Positions 39,001 to 48,745 of a DNA stretch of 64,000 nt are shown here, one piece after another. This DNA is from Butyrivibrio sp. INlla21. GTDB taxonomy: Bacteria > Bacillota > Clostridia > Lachnospirales > Lachnospiraceae. The stretch is taken from NCBI RefSeq assembly GCF_900116875.1, contig NZ_FPCC01000002.1, forward strand, positions 62,001 through 126,000, written 5' to 3'. The notes under the pieces are model-generated. The model was given only the letters and a program-made list of their open reading frames with translations, did not search any database and had not been told where the DNA came from. How positions within the stretch are numbered: the first letter of the stretch is position 1; every line of letters begins with the position of its first letter. Made by a program: the position numbers and the translations under genes.

Positions 39001-42000
39001 TATGAAGATGTTGATAAGCATTGGGCTGGATTTATATCTATGTTTGCAGGACTTGCTGGTGTTATTGCTGCAGCAGGTCAGATTAAGCTTGGAAGTGCAT
39101 TAGGAATTCTTGTTCTTGCAAAGGCACTCCAGATGATATTACCTGCATTTAGTGACATAGTGGATGAAATAAATAAACTTCCACTTACAGAAATGCTTGA
39201 TACTGCACTTAAAAAGATGGATGCTAATAAAACATTTATCGCAGCAACAATAGGCTTTATAGGATTTGTGTCAATTATAAGTGCAAAGATGAAATCACAA
39301 GCAAAACCGTCAATAGGAAACGTGTTTAAAGGTATTGGCGGTGTAATGGCGGGACTTGGTATCGGCATATACCTAATAACAAAAGCTATAAAAGAAATAA
39401 GTGTCATGGTTTCATCTATGAATGGAAATCAGTGGGCAGCAACACTTTCAACAGTTTTGGGTATGGTGCTTGGTATACTGTCATTCTTTGCCGGAATAGC
39501 AGCTATTAATAGTTTTGATACTACAGGAACGCTTGATAAAGATTTCAAATCTATGGCAGTTGCTATGATAGGTCTCGGAGGGTCATTCATATTAATTGCA
39601 AAGGCAGTTGATATAATTGCAAAAACTAATATGAACGGGCTTGTAGCAGCAAACGCAACTATTATAGGAATAGGAGCGGTTTTAGGGGTTATATTATATG
39701 CCGCTGGAAACGTTAAAAAGGCCATACCTGCTGTTGCAGCACTTATTGGTGCATGTACAGCCATAGGTATACTCATTGGCGAAATAGCTATAATGTCCAT
39801 TTTAATTTCATCTGCTCCAAATATTAACGAGTCACTAGCAGTTATGGGCGGAGTTATGCTTTCCTTGGTGGTTTTAATGGCTACTATGGAGAAGATAAAA
39901 GATGTAAAAACTGGTCCGATGATAGCTCTTGCAGCATCACTCGCAATAATAGGCGCATCGCTTGCCGTTCTATCATATATGCCGCTTGAGGGTGTTATAG
40001 GTGCTATGATAGCTATGGCCGGGGTAATGACAATGTTTACCGTAGTTGTGGATAAGATCAGTAATATGACTACTAAAGCAACAAACATCGGAACAGCAAT
40101 CACAATGGTTGCTATGTTATTAACTGTAGGCATCTCACTAGCCAAAATAGCAGAGCAACCTTGGGAAAGCATCGCTGCAGCTGGAGGAGCAATGTCAGCA
40201 GCAGTATTGGCAATCTCGGCAGCATTGTTGATATTGGGAAAAGTCGATCCTATAGATAGTGTGGTTGCAGCTGGTGCTATTTTACTAGTCTCAACGGCAA
40301 TGCTTGCAATAGGAAATACCCTACGCATGATGGAAGGTATCGACTGGGGCACATTTGGTATGTTTGCAGCAGCCATTGGTGTTCTTGGTGGAGTCCTTGG
40401 AATACTTGCAGGTATTTCAGCTGCTTGTCCTTTATTTGCAGTAGCTCTATTAGTAGTTGGAGCAGCAATGCTTATGGCATCTGGTTCATTTCTTATAATT
40501 GCTGTTGCGTTTAATGTATTTGCGGCAGCTCTACCTGCTTTAGCAGACGGAATCAATTTACTTATTCCTGCGCTTACAAACTTAGCAAATGTTCCATTCG
40601 TGAAACTCGCAGGCGAATTACTATTGTTTGGTGGTACAGCAGTAGTTCTTGCTCTGCTTGCCCCGTCAATGATAACTGCAAGTATTGGAATTGCTACGTT
40701 TAGTGGTGCTCTTATGCTATTAACGGTTGCGCTTTCTGGTATAGGAACAGGCTTTGAGGTGCTTGCAAATGGAATAACACTTGTTGGTAACACCATAGTT
40801 ACTGTTGTTGAAAATATAAAAACAGCAATAAATGGTTTACTAAGTGATATGGCGTCAGCATTCCAAGGTGGTGCTGCAGTTCAAGTAATAGCAGCAGCAA
40901 CAACACTTGCACAGAAAATAGCTGGTGGAAAGAATCCAGATACAGGATTTATAGGTGGTCTTGCCTCAGTATTAAAGTGGCATTCACCTCCGGGTGTAGT
41001 AGACGATTTACTTACAGACACAGGAACAGCATTTGCCAATAATCAAACGGCTGTATCCGCCGCTCAACAATCAGGAGAACAGATTGGTGATGGATTTGGA
41101 AAATCGCTATTATCAAGTCTCTCGTCTTGGCTTAGCGGTGTAGGTGATATGATTAGTTCTGCTTTTAGCGGAATGGGCACGAGTGTCTCTGGTGCTACCA
41201 ATGATATGAGTAAAGACCTTGGAACAGCAGGAGCTCAAGCTGAGAAGTTTGGCAGACAACTTGATGGCACTTCTAAGAAAGCAGGCCTATTCGCTAATAT
41301 CCAAGAGAAGGTTAACTCAGGACTTGATAAAGGCAAAGAGCTTTTTGGCGATCTTGCTAATCCCATGGATTTCATAAATGATGAAACAAGCAATCTAACT
41401 GATAATTTACTTGGTGGCACTGATGCTGCTAATGGATTTGGTGATGCACTTGAGGGGGCTGGAGGTAAAGCCGGTAAAGCCGGTAAAGACCTTAAAGATT
41501 TTGGCGAGACCCTCAAAGACACCATCACAAATCAGCTTGATATCTTTAACAAGTTTGAGATTAAGCAAGGAATCACAGCAAATCAGATGCTTGAAAACAT
41601 GAAGTCAAACATTGATGGTTTTGCTTCATGGTCACATCGTCTTGCTGTTCTTGCTGAGCGTGGCATTGATCAGGCTCTTTATCAGAAGCTTGCCGAAATG
41701 GGACCTAAGGGTTATGAAACGGTTGCAGCGTTTGTTCAGATGACAGATGAGCAGCTTCAAGAAGCAAATCAGCTCTTTGCAACATCAATGTCTCTTCCAG
41801 AGTCTCAAGCATCTATTGTTCAGGCTGGCTTTATTTATGCCGGAGAAATGGCGGCTAAGGGATTCTCAACTGCCCTTGATGATCATAAGCAAGCTCATGC
41901 AGCAGCCCAAGGTCTTGCAAAGGCTGCTATTGAGGGAGTTGATGAAACACTTCAGATTCACTCACCTTCTAAAGTAATGTGGCAGAGAGGTTGGTACTCA

Positions 42001-43035
42001 CAGCTTGGATTTAGAGATGGTTTTAGAGCGGGTCAACCAATAACAATAAACATTATTGGAATGCTTTGCAGAGAAATTGTTGAAGCATTTGAGACTGGAC
42101 TTGGGCCTGAAGTATTTGAGCAGGTTGGAACTACAATGCTTGGAAATCTCTTTGCGAGCATCTTAGAGACAAGTGAAGAAGAACCTAACCCTATTATCAC
42201 AGCAATGTGTGAAGCACTCACCACATTTGACTTAATTGACGAAGCAATTACACTCTTTGTCGAGCATATGAAAGAGATGTTTAATACACTCTTTGAAATG
42301 GGTGAAGGCGGACAGTCTATGTGGTTCTATAACTTCGCTAACTTCGGCATTATTCAGTCTATGATTAATGCACTGGTTGCTAATGAGGTATTCCTTCTTA
42401 CACAGCTTCTTATGCTTGGAACTGGAATCATGAATACACTTCGTGGACCATTTGGTGATGAAGGAAAGACACTTCCTCAGATTGCATACGATGTTGGTAT
42501 GAACATTGCTCTTGGTCTTAGAGACGGTATTAATGACTATGCTGAAGAAGCAATTGCAGCTGCTAGAGCTATGGCTGAAGCAGTTATTGCTATATTAGAG
42601 TCAATTCCTGATATCAATTCACCTTCAAAGGTAACCAGAAAGCTCGGTGGATTTATTTCACAGGGATATGCAATTGGTATTGAAGATGGAGCAGGCAATG
42701 TTTACAATGCAGCAAGGAATGTAGCAGAAAGTGCTATTGATGGAATTTCTTCTGGTAGAATTCAGGATATCTTAAATTCAGAATTTGACTTTAATCCTGT
42801 TATTACCCCTATTCTTGACCTTACTTATGTAAGAGAGCAGCTCGAAGAACTTAGCGATATCATGGCTATTCCTGTCGATGCAGCTGTTAGTCAAAATGAG
42901 GCCAATAATACAAAGAATTCACCTAGCCAGATCAATTTCACTCAGAATAACTATTCACCTAAGTCTTTGTCTAGATATGAAATCTATAGGCAGACTAAAA
43001 ATCAAATATCTCAGCTTAAAGGAGTAATGGCATGA
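36025..43035 (+). CDS. tail tape measure protein
   Basis: 2336 residues. N-terminal charged heptads (LDSLKKSLNFDSAKSLEELGKAS), the recurrent early motif of tape measures (AVQTIIAATGEDI, YNLVDMTNNIAKFTS), a huge hydrophobic Ala/Gly/Ile-rich central region of many potential spans (~800-1600), then helical C-terminal repeats with two copies of H/NSPSKVxxx (KWHSPPGV, IHSPSKVMW, INSPSKVT). It sets tail length: at about 1.5 angstrom per residue a tail near 350 nm would be expected. The hydrophobic middle may form the DNA channel in the host membrane. Confidence 0.9.
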   Translation: MTTVIDERVVEMRFNNADFEKNVAQSMSTLDSLKKSLNFDSAKSLEELGKASKGFSLAGITETITEATSKFSVLEIAGITAIAKITSAAMDMGTALVKSLSVDQVSMGFDKYAMKTQAVQTIIAATGEDIKTVTDEINKLNWFTDETSYNLVDMTNNIAKFTSNGVALHDAVTQMMGIANAAALAGGNAESASHAMEGFSKAIAKGKMDRQNWKWIQTARMDTMQFKQSLIEAGVAAGTLTQVADGYFETLKGHEVTLTNFEENMKDGWMTAQVMSKALETYGDFSVRLNEVYDTLRKTQSNLTTSELLDYVDDYKNGVLDLQETADYLNISTEELESTMQSLSDDALALGNKAFRAGQEAKTFREAIDSVKDAVSTGWMNTFELIFGNYEQAKKLWTGLANTMWDVFAAGGERRNETLRLWSERNSLIEAFVNLLNVVIGPLNAVREAWYSLFADQASERAKTLDKLTRSFKEFTKTLIPSEKMLGNLYLTFQGLFNAGKLVASAFTAIVKAIIPAARPFGSLLEMFTTFTAYIGAFITAISEYAEEMGIFRTITEALSGIFEKLISALKLLGGLFVGGVYLGTQKFISIIGKLVSATDNFIKNSKTIQSVLSKIKKGFDSLKRIISGTERPIEKVNTVIKKMDENFASASSSGVIFGTVTKGVGDNSNKALTPIQKLGNAVKLVATVIGAAALTIGKGIITLFTNFSKLFDGLRARFAEANKNSTTIFDYIKSVFVVLGGLLSDAAKKIGEFFESLGIDTSKVKGAFDTITGALSNLIKNLTPGRILAIALSVALLALVGAAVDVASKFRDMAAAISGVFTSLNKILKKQFSKTSMITDIAKAFAMIAGSLALLTLVDQTKLKNAAGIMAAFVGVFTVLSIVIGALSKKIEGAQFRKNFSGISRSILMLSASMTVLAAALAILSKIDIESANEAWWKVEMALVLLGGVTAAAIALSKYSATLPKGSVLLLALAFSMRQLVKALAEFSELPYEDVDKHWAGFISMFAGLAGVIAAAGQIKLGSALGILVLAKALQMILPAFSDIVDEINKLPLTEMLDTALKKMDANKTFIAATIGFIGFVSIISAKMKSQAKPSIGNVFKGIGGVMAGLGIGIYLITKAIKEISVMVSSMNGNQWAATLSTVLGMVLGILSFFAGIAAINSFDTTGTLDKDFKSMAVAMIGLGGSFILIAKAVDIIAKTNMNGLVAANATIIGIGAVLGVILYAAGNVKKAIPAVAALIGACTAIGILIGEIAIMSILISSAPNINESLAVMGGVMLSLVVLMATMEKIKDVKTGPMIALAASLAIIGASLAVLSYMPLEGVIGAMIAMAGVMTMFTVVVDKISNMTTKATNIGTAITMVAMLLTVGISLAKIAEQPWESIAAAGGAMSAAVLAISAALLILGKVDPIDSVVAAGAILLVSTAMLAIGNTLRMMEGIDWGTFGMFAAAIGVLGGVLGILAGISAACPLFAVALLVVGAAMLMASGSFLIIAVAFNVFAAALPALADGINLLIPALTNLANVPFVKLAGELLLFGGTAVVLALLAPSMITASIGIATFSGALMLLTVALSGIGTGFEVLANGITLVGNTIVTVVENIKTAINGLLSDMASAFQGGAAVQVIAAATTLAQKIAGGKNPDTGFIGGLASVLKWHSPPGVVDDLLTDTGTAFANNQTAVSAAQQSGEQIGDGFGKSLLSSLSSWLSGVGDMISSAFSGMGTSVSGATNDMSKDLGTAGAQAEKFGRQLDGTSKKAGLFANIQEKVNSGLDKGKELFGDLANPMDFINDETSNLTDNLLGGTDAANGFGDALEGAGGKAGKAGKDLKDFGETLKDTITNQLDIFNKFEIKQGITANQMLENMKSNIDGFASWSHRLAVLAERGIDQALYQKLAEMGPKGYETVAAFVQMTDEQLQEANQLFATSMSLPESQASIVQAGFIYAGEMAAKGFSTALDDHKQAHAAAQGLAKAAIEGVDETLQIHSPSKVMWQRGWYSQLGFRDGFRAGQPITINIIGMLCREIVEAFETGLGPEVFEQVGTTMLGNLFASILETSEEEPNPIITAMCEALTTFDLIDEAITLFVEHMKEMFNTLFEMGEGGQSMWFYNFANFGIIQSMINALVANEVFLLTQLLMLGTGIMNTLRGPFGDEGKTLPQIAYDVGMNIALGLRDGINDYAEEAIAAARAMAEAVIAILESIPDINSPSKVTRKLGGFISQGYAIGIEDGAGNVYNAARNVAESAIDGISSGRIQDILNSEFDFNPVITPILDLTYVREQLEELSDIMAIPVDAAVSQNEANNTKNSPSQINFTQNNYSPKSLSRYEIYRQTKNQISQLKGVMA

Positions 43036-43955
43036 TTAAAGGCGTGACAATCACCAATGAGTTTGGTGAAAGTATAACTATTACTCTTAACGACACTGAA
43101 CCTAGAACGGGGCTCTTTATCACAGAGATAGAGGGCCTCGGGCCTCCTAAGGCTGATGTTATTATGAAAAGCATCGCCACAATGGATGGTAAGAAGTTTC
43201 AAATAGCAAGGGGTAATGAAAGGGATATTATCTTTCATTTCTTATTTATCCCTTCTAATGATTTATCAGTAGAAGATTCTAGACAGCTTACATATAAATA
43301 CTTTCCTTTAAAGAGGAAAGTGCATCTCATATTTGAAACAGATAATCGATCTGCAGAAGTAGATGGGTATGTAGAGGAAAATGAACCTGATATATTCAGG
43401 GAAGATTCTGATACAGCCATAACTGTAAAATGTGAATCCCCATGGCTTAAAAAGCATGGTCTTGAAGGTTCACAGGAAATATTATTCTCTGATGTAGATC
43501 ATAGATTTGAGTTTGAATTTGAGGACCCTGATGACTTAAGTCCTACTCTTGAATTCTCAGCTATTGAGGTTAAGAGGGAGAATGTTATCAGGTATAAAGG
43601 AGAAGCTGATTCTGGAATCATTATGTCTATGTTCGCTTATGGCAGATTTACACACCCGACAATCTACAACAATACAACAAGAGAAAGAATGACAATAGAT
43701 ACGAATAAAGTCGAGACTCTTATAGGGTCGCCTATTAAATACGGCGACGAGATTAGAATCTCAACTTATCAGAACGATAAATACATTCATTTTATCAGAG
43801 ACGGTAGGACAACCAATATTCTTAACACAATAGATAAGGATGCAGACTGGTTTACTATTCACCCTGGTGATAATATTTTCTCTTATACCTGTCAGGCAGG
43901 AGAGTTGGATGTGGAATTCACGATAAAAGCAGACATACTATTACAAGGAGTATAA
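43032..43955 (+). CDS. distal tail protein (Dit-like)
   Basis: 307 residues, start after TAAAGGAGTAATGGC, overlapping the tape measure by 4 bases. N-terminal ITNEFGESITI..., then GLGPPKADVIMKSIATMDG...RDIIFHF, typical of the siphophage tail component (Dit) N-terminal domain. The C-terminal half is a beta-rich domain. Forms the hub ring at the tail tip. Confidence 0.8.
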   Translation: MIKGVTITNEFGESITITLNDTEPRTGLFITEIEGLGPPKADVIMKSIATMDGKKFQIARGNERDIIFHFLFIPSNDLSVEDSRQLTYKYFPLKRKVHLIFETDNRSAEVDGYVEENEPDIFREDSDTAITVKCESPWLKKHGLEGSQEILFSDVDHRFEFEFEDPDDLSPTLEFSAIEVKRENVIRYKGEADSGIIMSMFAYGRFTHPTIYNNTTRERMTIDTNKVETLIGSPIKYGDEIRISTYQNDKYIHFIRDGRTTNILNTIDKDADWFTIHPGDNIFSYTCQAGELDVEFTIKADILLQGV

Positions 43956-43958
43956 GCT

Positions 43959-45035
43959 ATGATTCTTTACGTGCTCAATTCAAACTACGACAAAATCGTG
44001 GTTATGGATCACTACGAGTCAGCTTTATGGGTTGATAGGTATAACAAGCCTGGAGAATTTGAGCTGTATATTCCGGCAGAATCCAAACTGTTTTCATACA
44101 TACAGTGTGGAGCATTTTTATCAAATAATTACTCTGATAAAACTATGATTATCGAGAGTATTAAGATTGATACTGATATCGAGGATGGTAATAAGGTAAC
44201 CGTTACTGGGAGAAGCTTAGAGTCTATCCTCGATAGACGTATCATATGGAGACAAACAGATTTCAATAACGCAAATCTTCAAAATGCGGTAAAAAGACTT
44301 TTAAATGAGAATGTCATTTCGCCATCAATAGCAGCAAGAAGAATTCCAAATGTTATATTTCAGGATAGCTCAGATCCAAGAATAACATCATTAACTTTAA
44401 CTGCTCAGTATACAGGGGATAATCTATTAGACGTTATTAATGAAATCTGTGAACAGAATAAGATAGGATATAAACTTGTTCTGAACGATAATAAGCAACT
44501 TGTATTTTCTTTATATATGGGCGCAGACCGGTCATATAATCAGACTGCAAATAATTATGTTGTCTTTTCACCAAAATTCGAGAATCTACTGAATTCCAAT
44601 TATACAAAAGATGATAAATCTTATAAAAATGTAACACTTGTCGCGGGAGAAGGCGAAGGTGTGGAAAGAAAGACTAGAACAGTAGGTTCTGCATCTGGAA
44701 TAAATAGAAGAGAACTATTCACAGACGCAAGAGATATTCAGTCTAAAGATGAAGATGGAAACGATTTATCAGATGCAGAGTATAACGCACTCCTCGATCA
44801 AAGGGGAGTAGAAAAACTATCTGAAGCAAAAATGACTGAAGAATTTGATGGTGAGACTGACCCTTTTGAGTCTTTCATATATGGGGAAGATTTCTTTATG
44901 GGAGATTTAGTTCAAATAAGAAATGAATATGGCTTCGAAACTGCATCGCGAATAATAGAATTCGTGTATTCAGATAATACTTCTGATGGGTCTAAATACT
45001 ACCCGACATTCGAAGTCTATAAAACGGAGGATTAA
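43959..45035 (+). CDS. tail-associated (Tal/Gp37-like) protein
   Basis: 358 residues after CAAGGAGTATAAGCT. The ILYVLNSNYDKIVVMDHYESALWVDRYNKPGEFELY start is characteristic of the Gp37-like siphophage tail protein found right after Dit. Contains GYKLVLNDNKQLVFSLY and ESFIYGEDFFMGDLVQIRNEYG. Likely the gp27-like tail-tip trimer. No lysozyme or protease domain. Confidence 0.8.
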   Translation: MILYVLNSNYDKIVVMDHYESALWVDRYNKPGEFELYIPAESKLFSYIQCGAFLSNNYSDKTMIIESIKIDTDIEDGNKVTVTGRSLESILDRRIIWRQTDFNNANLQNAVKRLLNENVISPSIAARRIPNVIFQDSSDPRITSLTLTAQYTGDNLLDVINEICEQNKIGYKLVLNDNKQLVFSLYMGADRSYNQTANNYVVFSPKFENLLNSNYTKDDKSYKNVTLVAGEGEGVERKTRTVGSASGINRRELFTDARDIQSKDEDGNDLSDAEYNALLDQRGVEKLSEAKMTEEFDGETDPFESFIYGEDFFMGDLVQIRNEYGFETASRIIEFVYSDNTSDGSKYYPTFEVYKTED

Positions 45036-45039
45036 CTAA

Positions 45040-46113
45040 ATGGCACTGACATACGGGTTTTTCAACTCCAGAGAGGGAGATAGGAGATATTCCGCTAAAC
45101 AGTTCGGCTCTATCTTTGATGGTGTAATTGAAGATGGAGTGTTTATGAAGATTGGCGGAAAAATGATGGTTAAAGCTTCCGGTGATGGATTTCAGGTAAA
45201 TGTAGAAACTGGTAGAGCATGGTTCGATCATACCTGGACACTTAATGATTCTATTTATGCAATGTTATTACCTCAACCGGAGGTGTTACTTGATAAATAC
45301 GTCGCTGTGTGTCTTGAGATTGATGAGAGAAATGAGGCTAGAAGAAATAGTTTAGTCCTCGTTGCAGGAACCCCATCAACAAATCCAACATACCCAAGCC
45401 TAGTCAATTCTGATCTCATTCATCAGCATCCTTTAGCATATTGTCGTGTAAGAGCAGGAGCTACATATATAACCCAAGCAGATATTGTAAATACGGTTGG
45501 TACATCGGCTTGTCCGTTCGTTACCGGTGCTGTTCAGAATATGAACATTGATGATTTGGTTGCTCGATGGGAATCTCAGTACACGCAATGGTTTAATGCA
45601 AATAATAATGAGTTCAGGACATTTATGTCCAATAGTCATGCTACTTTTGATGAGTTTATGGCTACATCAGAAGCAACATATGATGAGTGGTGGACAGCAT
45701 TTACTAACAATGCATCGGAAGAGCTTATTCAGTTTGAGAATAGCTATAACGATTTCATGTATCTGTCTAATGCAGCATTTAATAGTTTCATGGAAAGAAT
45801 AGATGCTGGATTCGAAGATTTTGTTGAGGCTGGGGATGCTCGCATTGACGATATGCTTTCTAATCTTGGTTCAGAGTTTGATTCGTTCTGGACAGACTTC
45901 CAAGCAAGAATGAATGGATATCTATCTAGAACACAGGCTGATATCACAGCGTGGTATGAGCACATTCAGGGTCAGCTATCGCAAGATGCCGCAACAAATC
46001 TGCAGAATCAGATAGACGCAATCAAATATATCTACGTAAGTCAAAATAGGGTTATTTTACCGAATACTGCAGGCTCAGTTTCTGGAAGCAGACTTATCTT
46101 ATCAACACCATAA
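45040..46113 (+). CDS. baseplate upper/receptor-binding protein
   Basis: 357 residues. N-terminal FFNSREGDRRYSAKQFGSIFDGVI...GDGFQVNVETGRAWFDHTW is the BppU-like attachment module (~1-165), followed by repeated short helices rich in F/W/S (MSNSHATFDEFMATSEATYDEW..., EFDSFWTDFQARM), likely a trimeric stalk, and a short C-terminal beta segment. Carries receptor-binding parts at the tail tip. Confidence 0.75.
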   Translation: MALTYGFFNSREGDRRYSAKQFGSIFDGVIEDGVFMKIGGKMMVKASGDGFQVNVETGRAWFDHTWTLNDSIYAMLLPQPEVLLDKYVAVCLEIDERNEARRNSLVLVAGTPSTNPTYPSLVNSDLIHQHPLAYCRVRAGATYITQADIVNTVGTSACPFVTGAVQNMNIDDLVARWESQYTQWFNANNNEFRTFMSNSHATFDEFMATSEATYDEWWTAFTNNASEELIQFENSYNDFMYLSNAAFNSFMERIDAGFEDFVEAGDARIDDMLSNLGSEFDSFWTDFQARMNGYLSRTQADITAWYEHIQGQLSQDAATNLQNQIDAIKYIYVSQNRVILPNTAGSVSGSRLILSTP

Positions 46114-46128
46114 GGAGGAATATGAAAA

Positions 46129-46848
46129 ATGCCATCATTAAATAATGAAGTTGATATTATTACTGTCGGCGGTGTTGATCAGGACATCCGCGATACAACT
46201 ACAAGGAGCTCTATTGGACCAACTGAACCTTTAGATGTTGCTAGTCAACCGCATAGAATTAATGAGGTATTCTATTTGGCGGAAGACAGAAAATTGTACA
46301 GGGCAACGCAGCAGATAGAAATCGGACATGCATTTATGCCCGGTATAAATGTTGAAGAAGCTACTCTTGCCGATCTTATGTATCGCCTTTTCAATCAATC
46401 TCCAGAAGAAGTTATGGAAGATATTGCTACATATGAAAGAACGGAAACAGCATCTAAGACCTTCCATGCAGGAGATAGAATATTTTTAATGGACGGAACA
46501 TTTTGCAGAGTTACAGATACGGTGTATGAAGGCACAACGTGGGCTATAGGAACTAACTGTGAGCTTTCAGACACAATTACTGATCTCATTCTTGCATTAG
46601 AGCAGGGCAAACAGAAAAAACTTGTTAGATTAGAACAGTTATTGGAGTCAAATCAAACAACAGTAGTGTTTACCGACAATGCAATTCCGGCTGATGCGTC
46701 AGACAATACAAAAATATTAAGACCTGCTACAAATGCGTTTGGTAAGATGCCACTTACTATGACACTTACGGCAGCACATGAAGTAACAATGACATTTAAA
46801 GCACAGACTGCATCTATGGTTGTGTATCTTATCATTGAGGAGGTGTGA
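46129..46848 (+). CDS. tail fibre-region protein
   Basis: 239 residues after AAGGAGGAATATGAAAA. N-terminal DIITVGGVDQDIRDTTTRSSIG resembles fibre attachment segments; the C-terminal third is beta-rich. No enzymatic motif. Probable baseplate accessory or receptor-binding subunit. Confidence 0.6.
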   Translation: MPSLNNEVDIITVGGVDQDIRDTTTRSSIGPTEPLDVASQPHRINEVFYLAEDRKLYRATQQIEIGHAFMPGINVEEATLADLMYRLFNQSPEEVMEDIATYERTETASKTFHAGDRIFLMDGTFCRVTDTVYEGTTWAIGTNCELSDTITDLILALEQGKQKKLVRLEQLLESNQTTVVFTDNAIPADASDNTKILRPATNAFGKMPLTMTLTAAHEVTMTFKAQTASMVVYLIIEEV

Positions 46849-46849
46849 T

Positions 46850-47626
46850 ATGGCTATTTTTGAATGTGTGGGCGGCGTTAGCCCTACAGGTAATGCACTT
46901 CCGGGCGATGTAAGAGCAGGGGTCACATTCTCAAATGAGGATGACATAGATTTGGTTGGAACTTTTGAAGCTCAGCAAAAGACAGTTACTAGCTCTAGAA
47001 GTTCACAGATAGTAACGCCAGATTCAGGAAAATATTTAGACCAGGTTACTGTAAATGCATTATTGCCGACTGGTACATATACTCCTACATCTAGAGCTGC
47101 AAACATCGATATGGGTGCGGAATCTAATTATAGATATGTAACAACCACATCAGTACCCAACAGTAACAGTGGAACTTACACATTCCCCGCAAATGATACG
47201 GGTGGAACAAAAGACCTCGGCGCGACTAATACATATAGGTATGCCAATGCCACAAATGTGTATAACAAAGGTAAAGCAGATGCCAAGTTTAATGTGTACT
47301 GGGAGTCAATCGCTTGCGAAGGTACAGGGTCTGGTAACGGAGCGACTTCAACAAAAATGTGGTTTTACTGGCCAACCGGTCGTTATAAGACGTTGAGTCT
47401 AGGCGCATATCACTGTAGTGGCGATTATCCAAAAGCGCAAAATTCAAATATACAAGTACATAACGGCAGTCAATGGGTTACTCTATGGTCTAATCCAAAG
47501 ACGTATAATGATGTAGCTGGCGGTTCATGGGCAATAACAAATTGCGGTGGTCTATATGTTGAAGTTGGTAGCTATGGTCAGGGGCAATGGGCTAAATTCA
47601 CAACACTTCAGTTAATAGCCAACTAA
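46850..47626 (+). CDS. tail fibre/receptor-binding protein
   Basis: 258 residues; ATG 46850 follows TTGAGGAGGTGTGAT. Thr/Ser/Gly/Asn-rich repeats (GTYTPTSRAANIDMGAESNYRYV, GTYTFPANDTGGTKDLGATNTYRY), an internal duplication of a ~40-residue unit, then a C-terminal beta domain (ending VEVGSYGQGQWAKFTTLQL). Typical of distal receptor-binding tips that diversify. Confidence 0.65.
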   Translation: MAIFECVGGVSPTGNALPGDVRAGVTFSNEDDIDLVGTFEAQQKTVTSSRSSQIVTPDSGKYLDQVTVNALLPTGTYTPTSRAANIDMGAESNYRYVTTTSVPNSNSGTYTFPANDTGGTKDLGATNTYRYANATNVYNKGKADAKFNVYWESIACEGTGSGNGATSTKMWFYWPTGRYKTLSLGAYHCSGDYPKAQNSNIQVHNGSQWVTLWSNPKTYNDVAGGSWAITNCGGLYVEVGSYGQGQWAKFTTLQLIAN

Positions 47627-47710
47627 TCAAAATACTTACCGCGACGCACAGTTTAATCAGTATTATATCTATTACCTAACAAACATCTCTCCAATGGAGG
47701 TATTTTACTT

Positions 47711-48118
47711 ATGAAAACCATTAACTTTAATTCTGTTTCTTTTAATCTGGTGAACGATTTAAATGTTGATCTTACCAGACTCCAAGCTACAATCTATCCA
47801 AGCAACTACACAATGGAACAGATTGTTGCTTCAACAAAAGACTGTAATATTATAAAAGTTCTCGATGACGGTAAGATTGTTGGTCAGTATACTGGCTATA
47901 CACAACCTCTTGCCTACACTATGAATTATATTGATTCTGAGACACCAGTTATTTCGATCGAGCTGGGTAATGCTGATGTCATTACTCAACTTAACTCTTT
48001 AAACGATCAGATATCAGCGCAGGCAGAAACAATTAACGCTTTATCCTCAGTGGTAAGTGACGTTGACGATGCAGTTGCCATGCTGGCTAGCGTGATTGGA
48101 GGCGAGAATAATGACTAA
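47711..48118 (+). CDS. accessory tail protein
   Basis: 135 residues; start after AATGGAGGTATTTTACTT, the GGAG lying in a small CTCC/GGAG hairpin that could limit initiation. Beta-rich N-terminal ~85 residues, then a coiled coil (QLNSLNDQISAQAETINALSSVV). Looks like an XkdW/short tail-fibre accessory. The 85-base gap before it holds no other gene. Confidence 0.55.
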   Translation: MKTINFNSVSFNLVNDLNVDLTRLQATIYPSNYTMEQIVASTKDCNIIKVLDDGKIVGQYTGYTQPLAYTMNYIDSETPVISIELGNADVITQLNSLNDQISAQAETINALSSVVSDVDDAVAMLASVIGGENND

Positions 48119-48269
48119 TTATTATGTGCATAAAATTATTCAGAGAAAGGTCAATCCAATGACCGGTGATATCTGGCACGTTCATGATATTCCAAAGCTT
48201 TGGCGAGAGGAGATTCGTCAGTACCTTAAAGAAAACTATCCCGACTTCAGGGACTGGGATAACGACTAA
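48111..48269 (+). CDS. 52-residue XkdX-like protein candidate
   Basis: Fifty-two codons, overlapping the previous gene by 8 bases (GGAGGCGAGAATA upstream). Aromatic and charged, ending EEIRQYLKENYPDFRDWDND. Short proteins of this kind lie between fibre and lysis genes in other Bacillota phages. Function unknown. Confidence 0.6.
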   Translation: MTNYYVHKIIQRKVNPMTGDIWHVHDIPKLWREEIRQYLKENYPDFRDWDND

Positions 48270-48293
48270 TATCAAAATAGGGGGCTAAAAATC

Positions 48294-48725
48294 ATGTTCA
48301 TTAACTATAACGCCAACCCCCGAATGTTAAATGTTGGAGATTGCGTCATACGGGCAATATCTACGGCACTTAACATGGATTGGTACAAAGTACATGATGA
48401 TTTGTGCCTTCTATCAAGAGATATGGCAGATATGCCGTCTTCCAACAGAGTTTGGAAAGAATATTTAAGGTCACTAGGCCTTCGTGAGAAACTTGTCGAT
48501 AACGAATGTCCGAACTGCTTAACCGTAGATAGGTTCTCAAGAATGAATAATAAAGGGACTTACATCTTATCAACATGTGACTACACGAAGGCTAATGATA
48601 TAGTCGTTACGGGTACACATCTAGTAACTGTTATAGATGGTAACTACTATGATACATGGGACAGCGGAGCAGATATTCCGGTGTCTTTTTTCTTTGTACC
48701 GGAAAATAAGAAACTGCATACCTAA
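48294..48725 (+). CDS. papain-like cysteine peptidase candidate
   Basis: 143 residues. NVGDCVIRAISTAL supplies a Cys at a helix start, GTHLVTV a His, and YYDTWDSG an Asp, in the order and spacing of papain-like (C39/CHAP-type) enzymes. A CPNC pair lies between. The preceding motif is TCAAAATAGGGGG. Could process a virion or host protein; activity is unproven. Confidence 0.6.
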   Translation: MFINYNANPRMLNVGDCVIRAISTALNMDWYKVHDDLCLLSRDMADMPSSNRVWKEYLRSLGLREKLVDNECPNCLTVDRFSRMNNKGTYILSTCDYTKANDIVVTGTHLVTVIDGNYYDTWDSGADIPVSFFFVPENKKLHT

Positions 48726-48745
48726 AAAGCGTGAGGGCATTTCGT

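Noticed and set aside
39429..40796. 455-codon minus-strand open frame under the tape measure gene
   Set aside because: It is antisense to the hydrophobic Ala/Ile-rich part of the tape measure; its low-complexity translation (Ala/Ile/Thr/Pro) mirrors that codon bias and it has no ribosome site.
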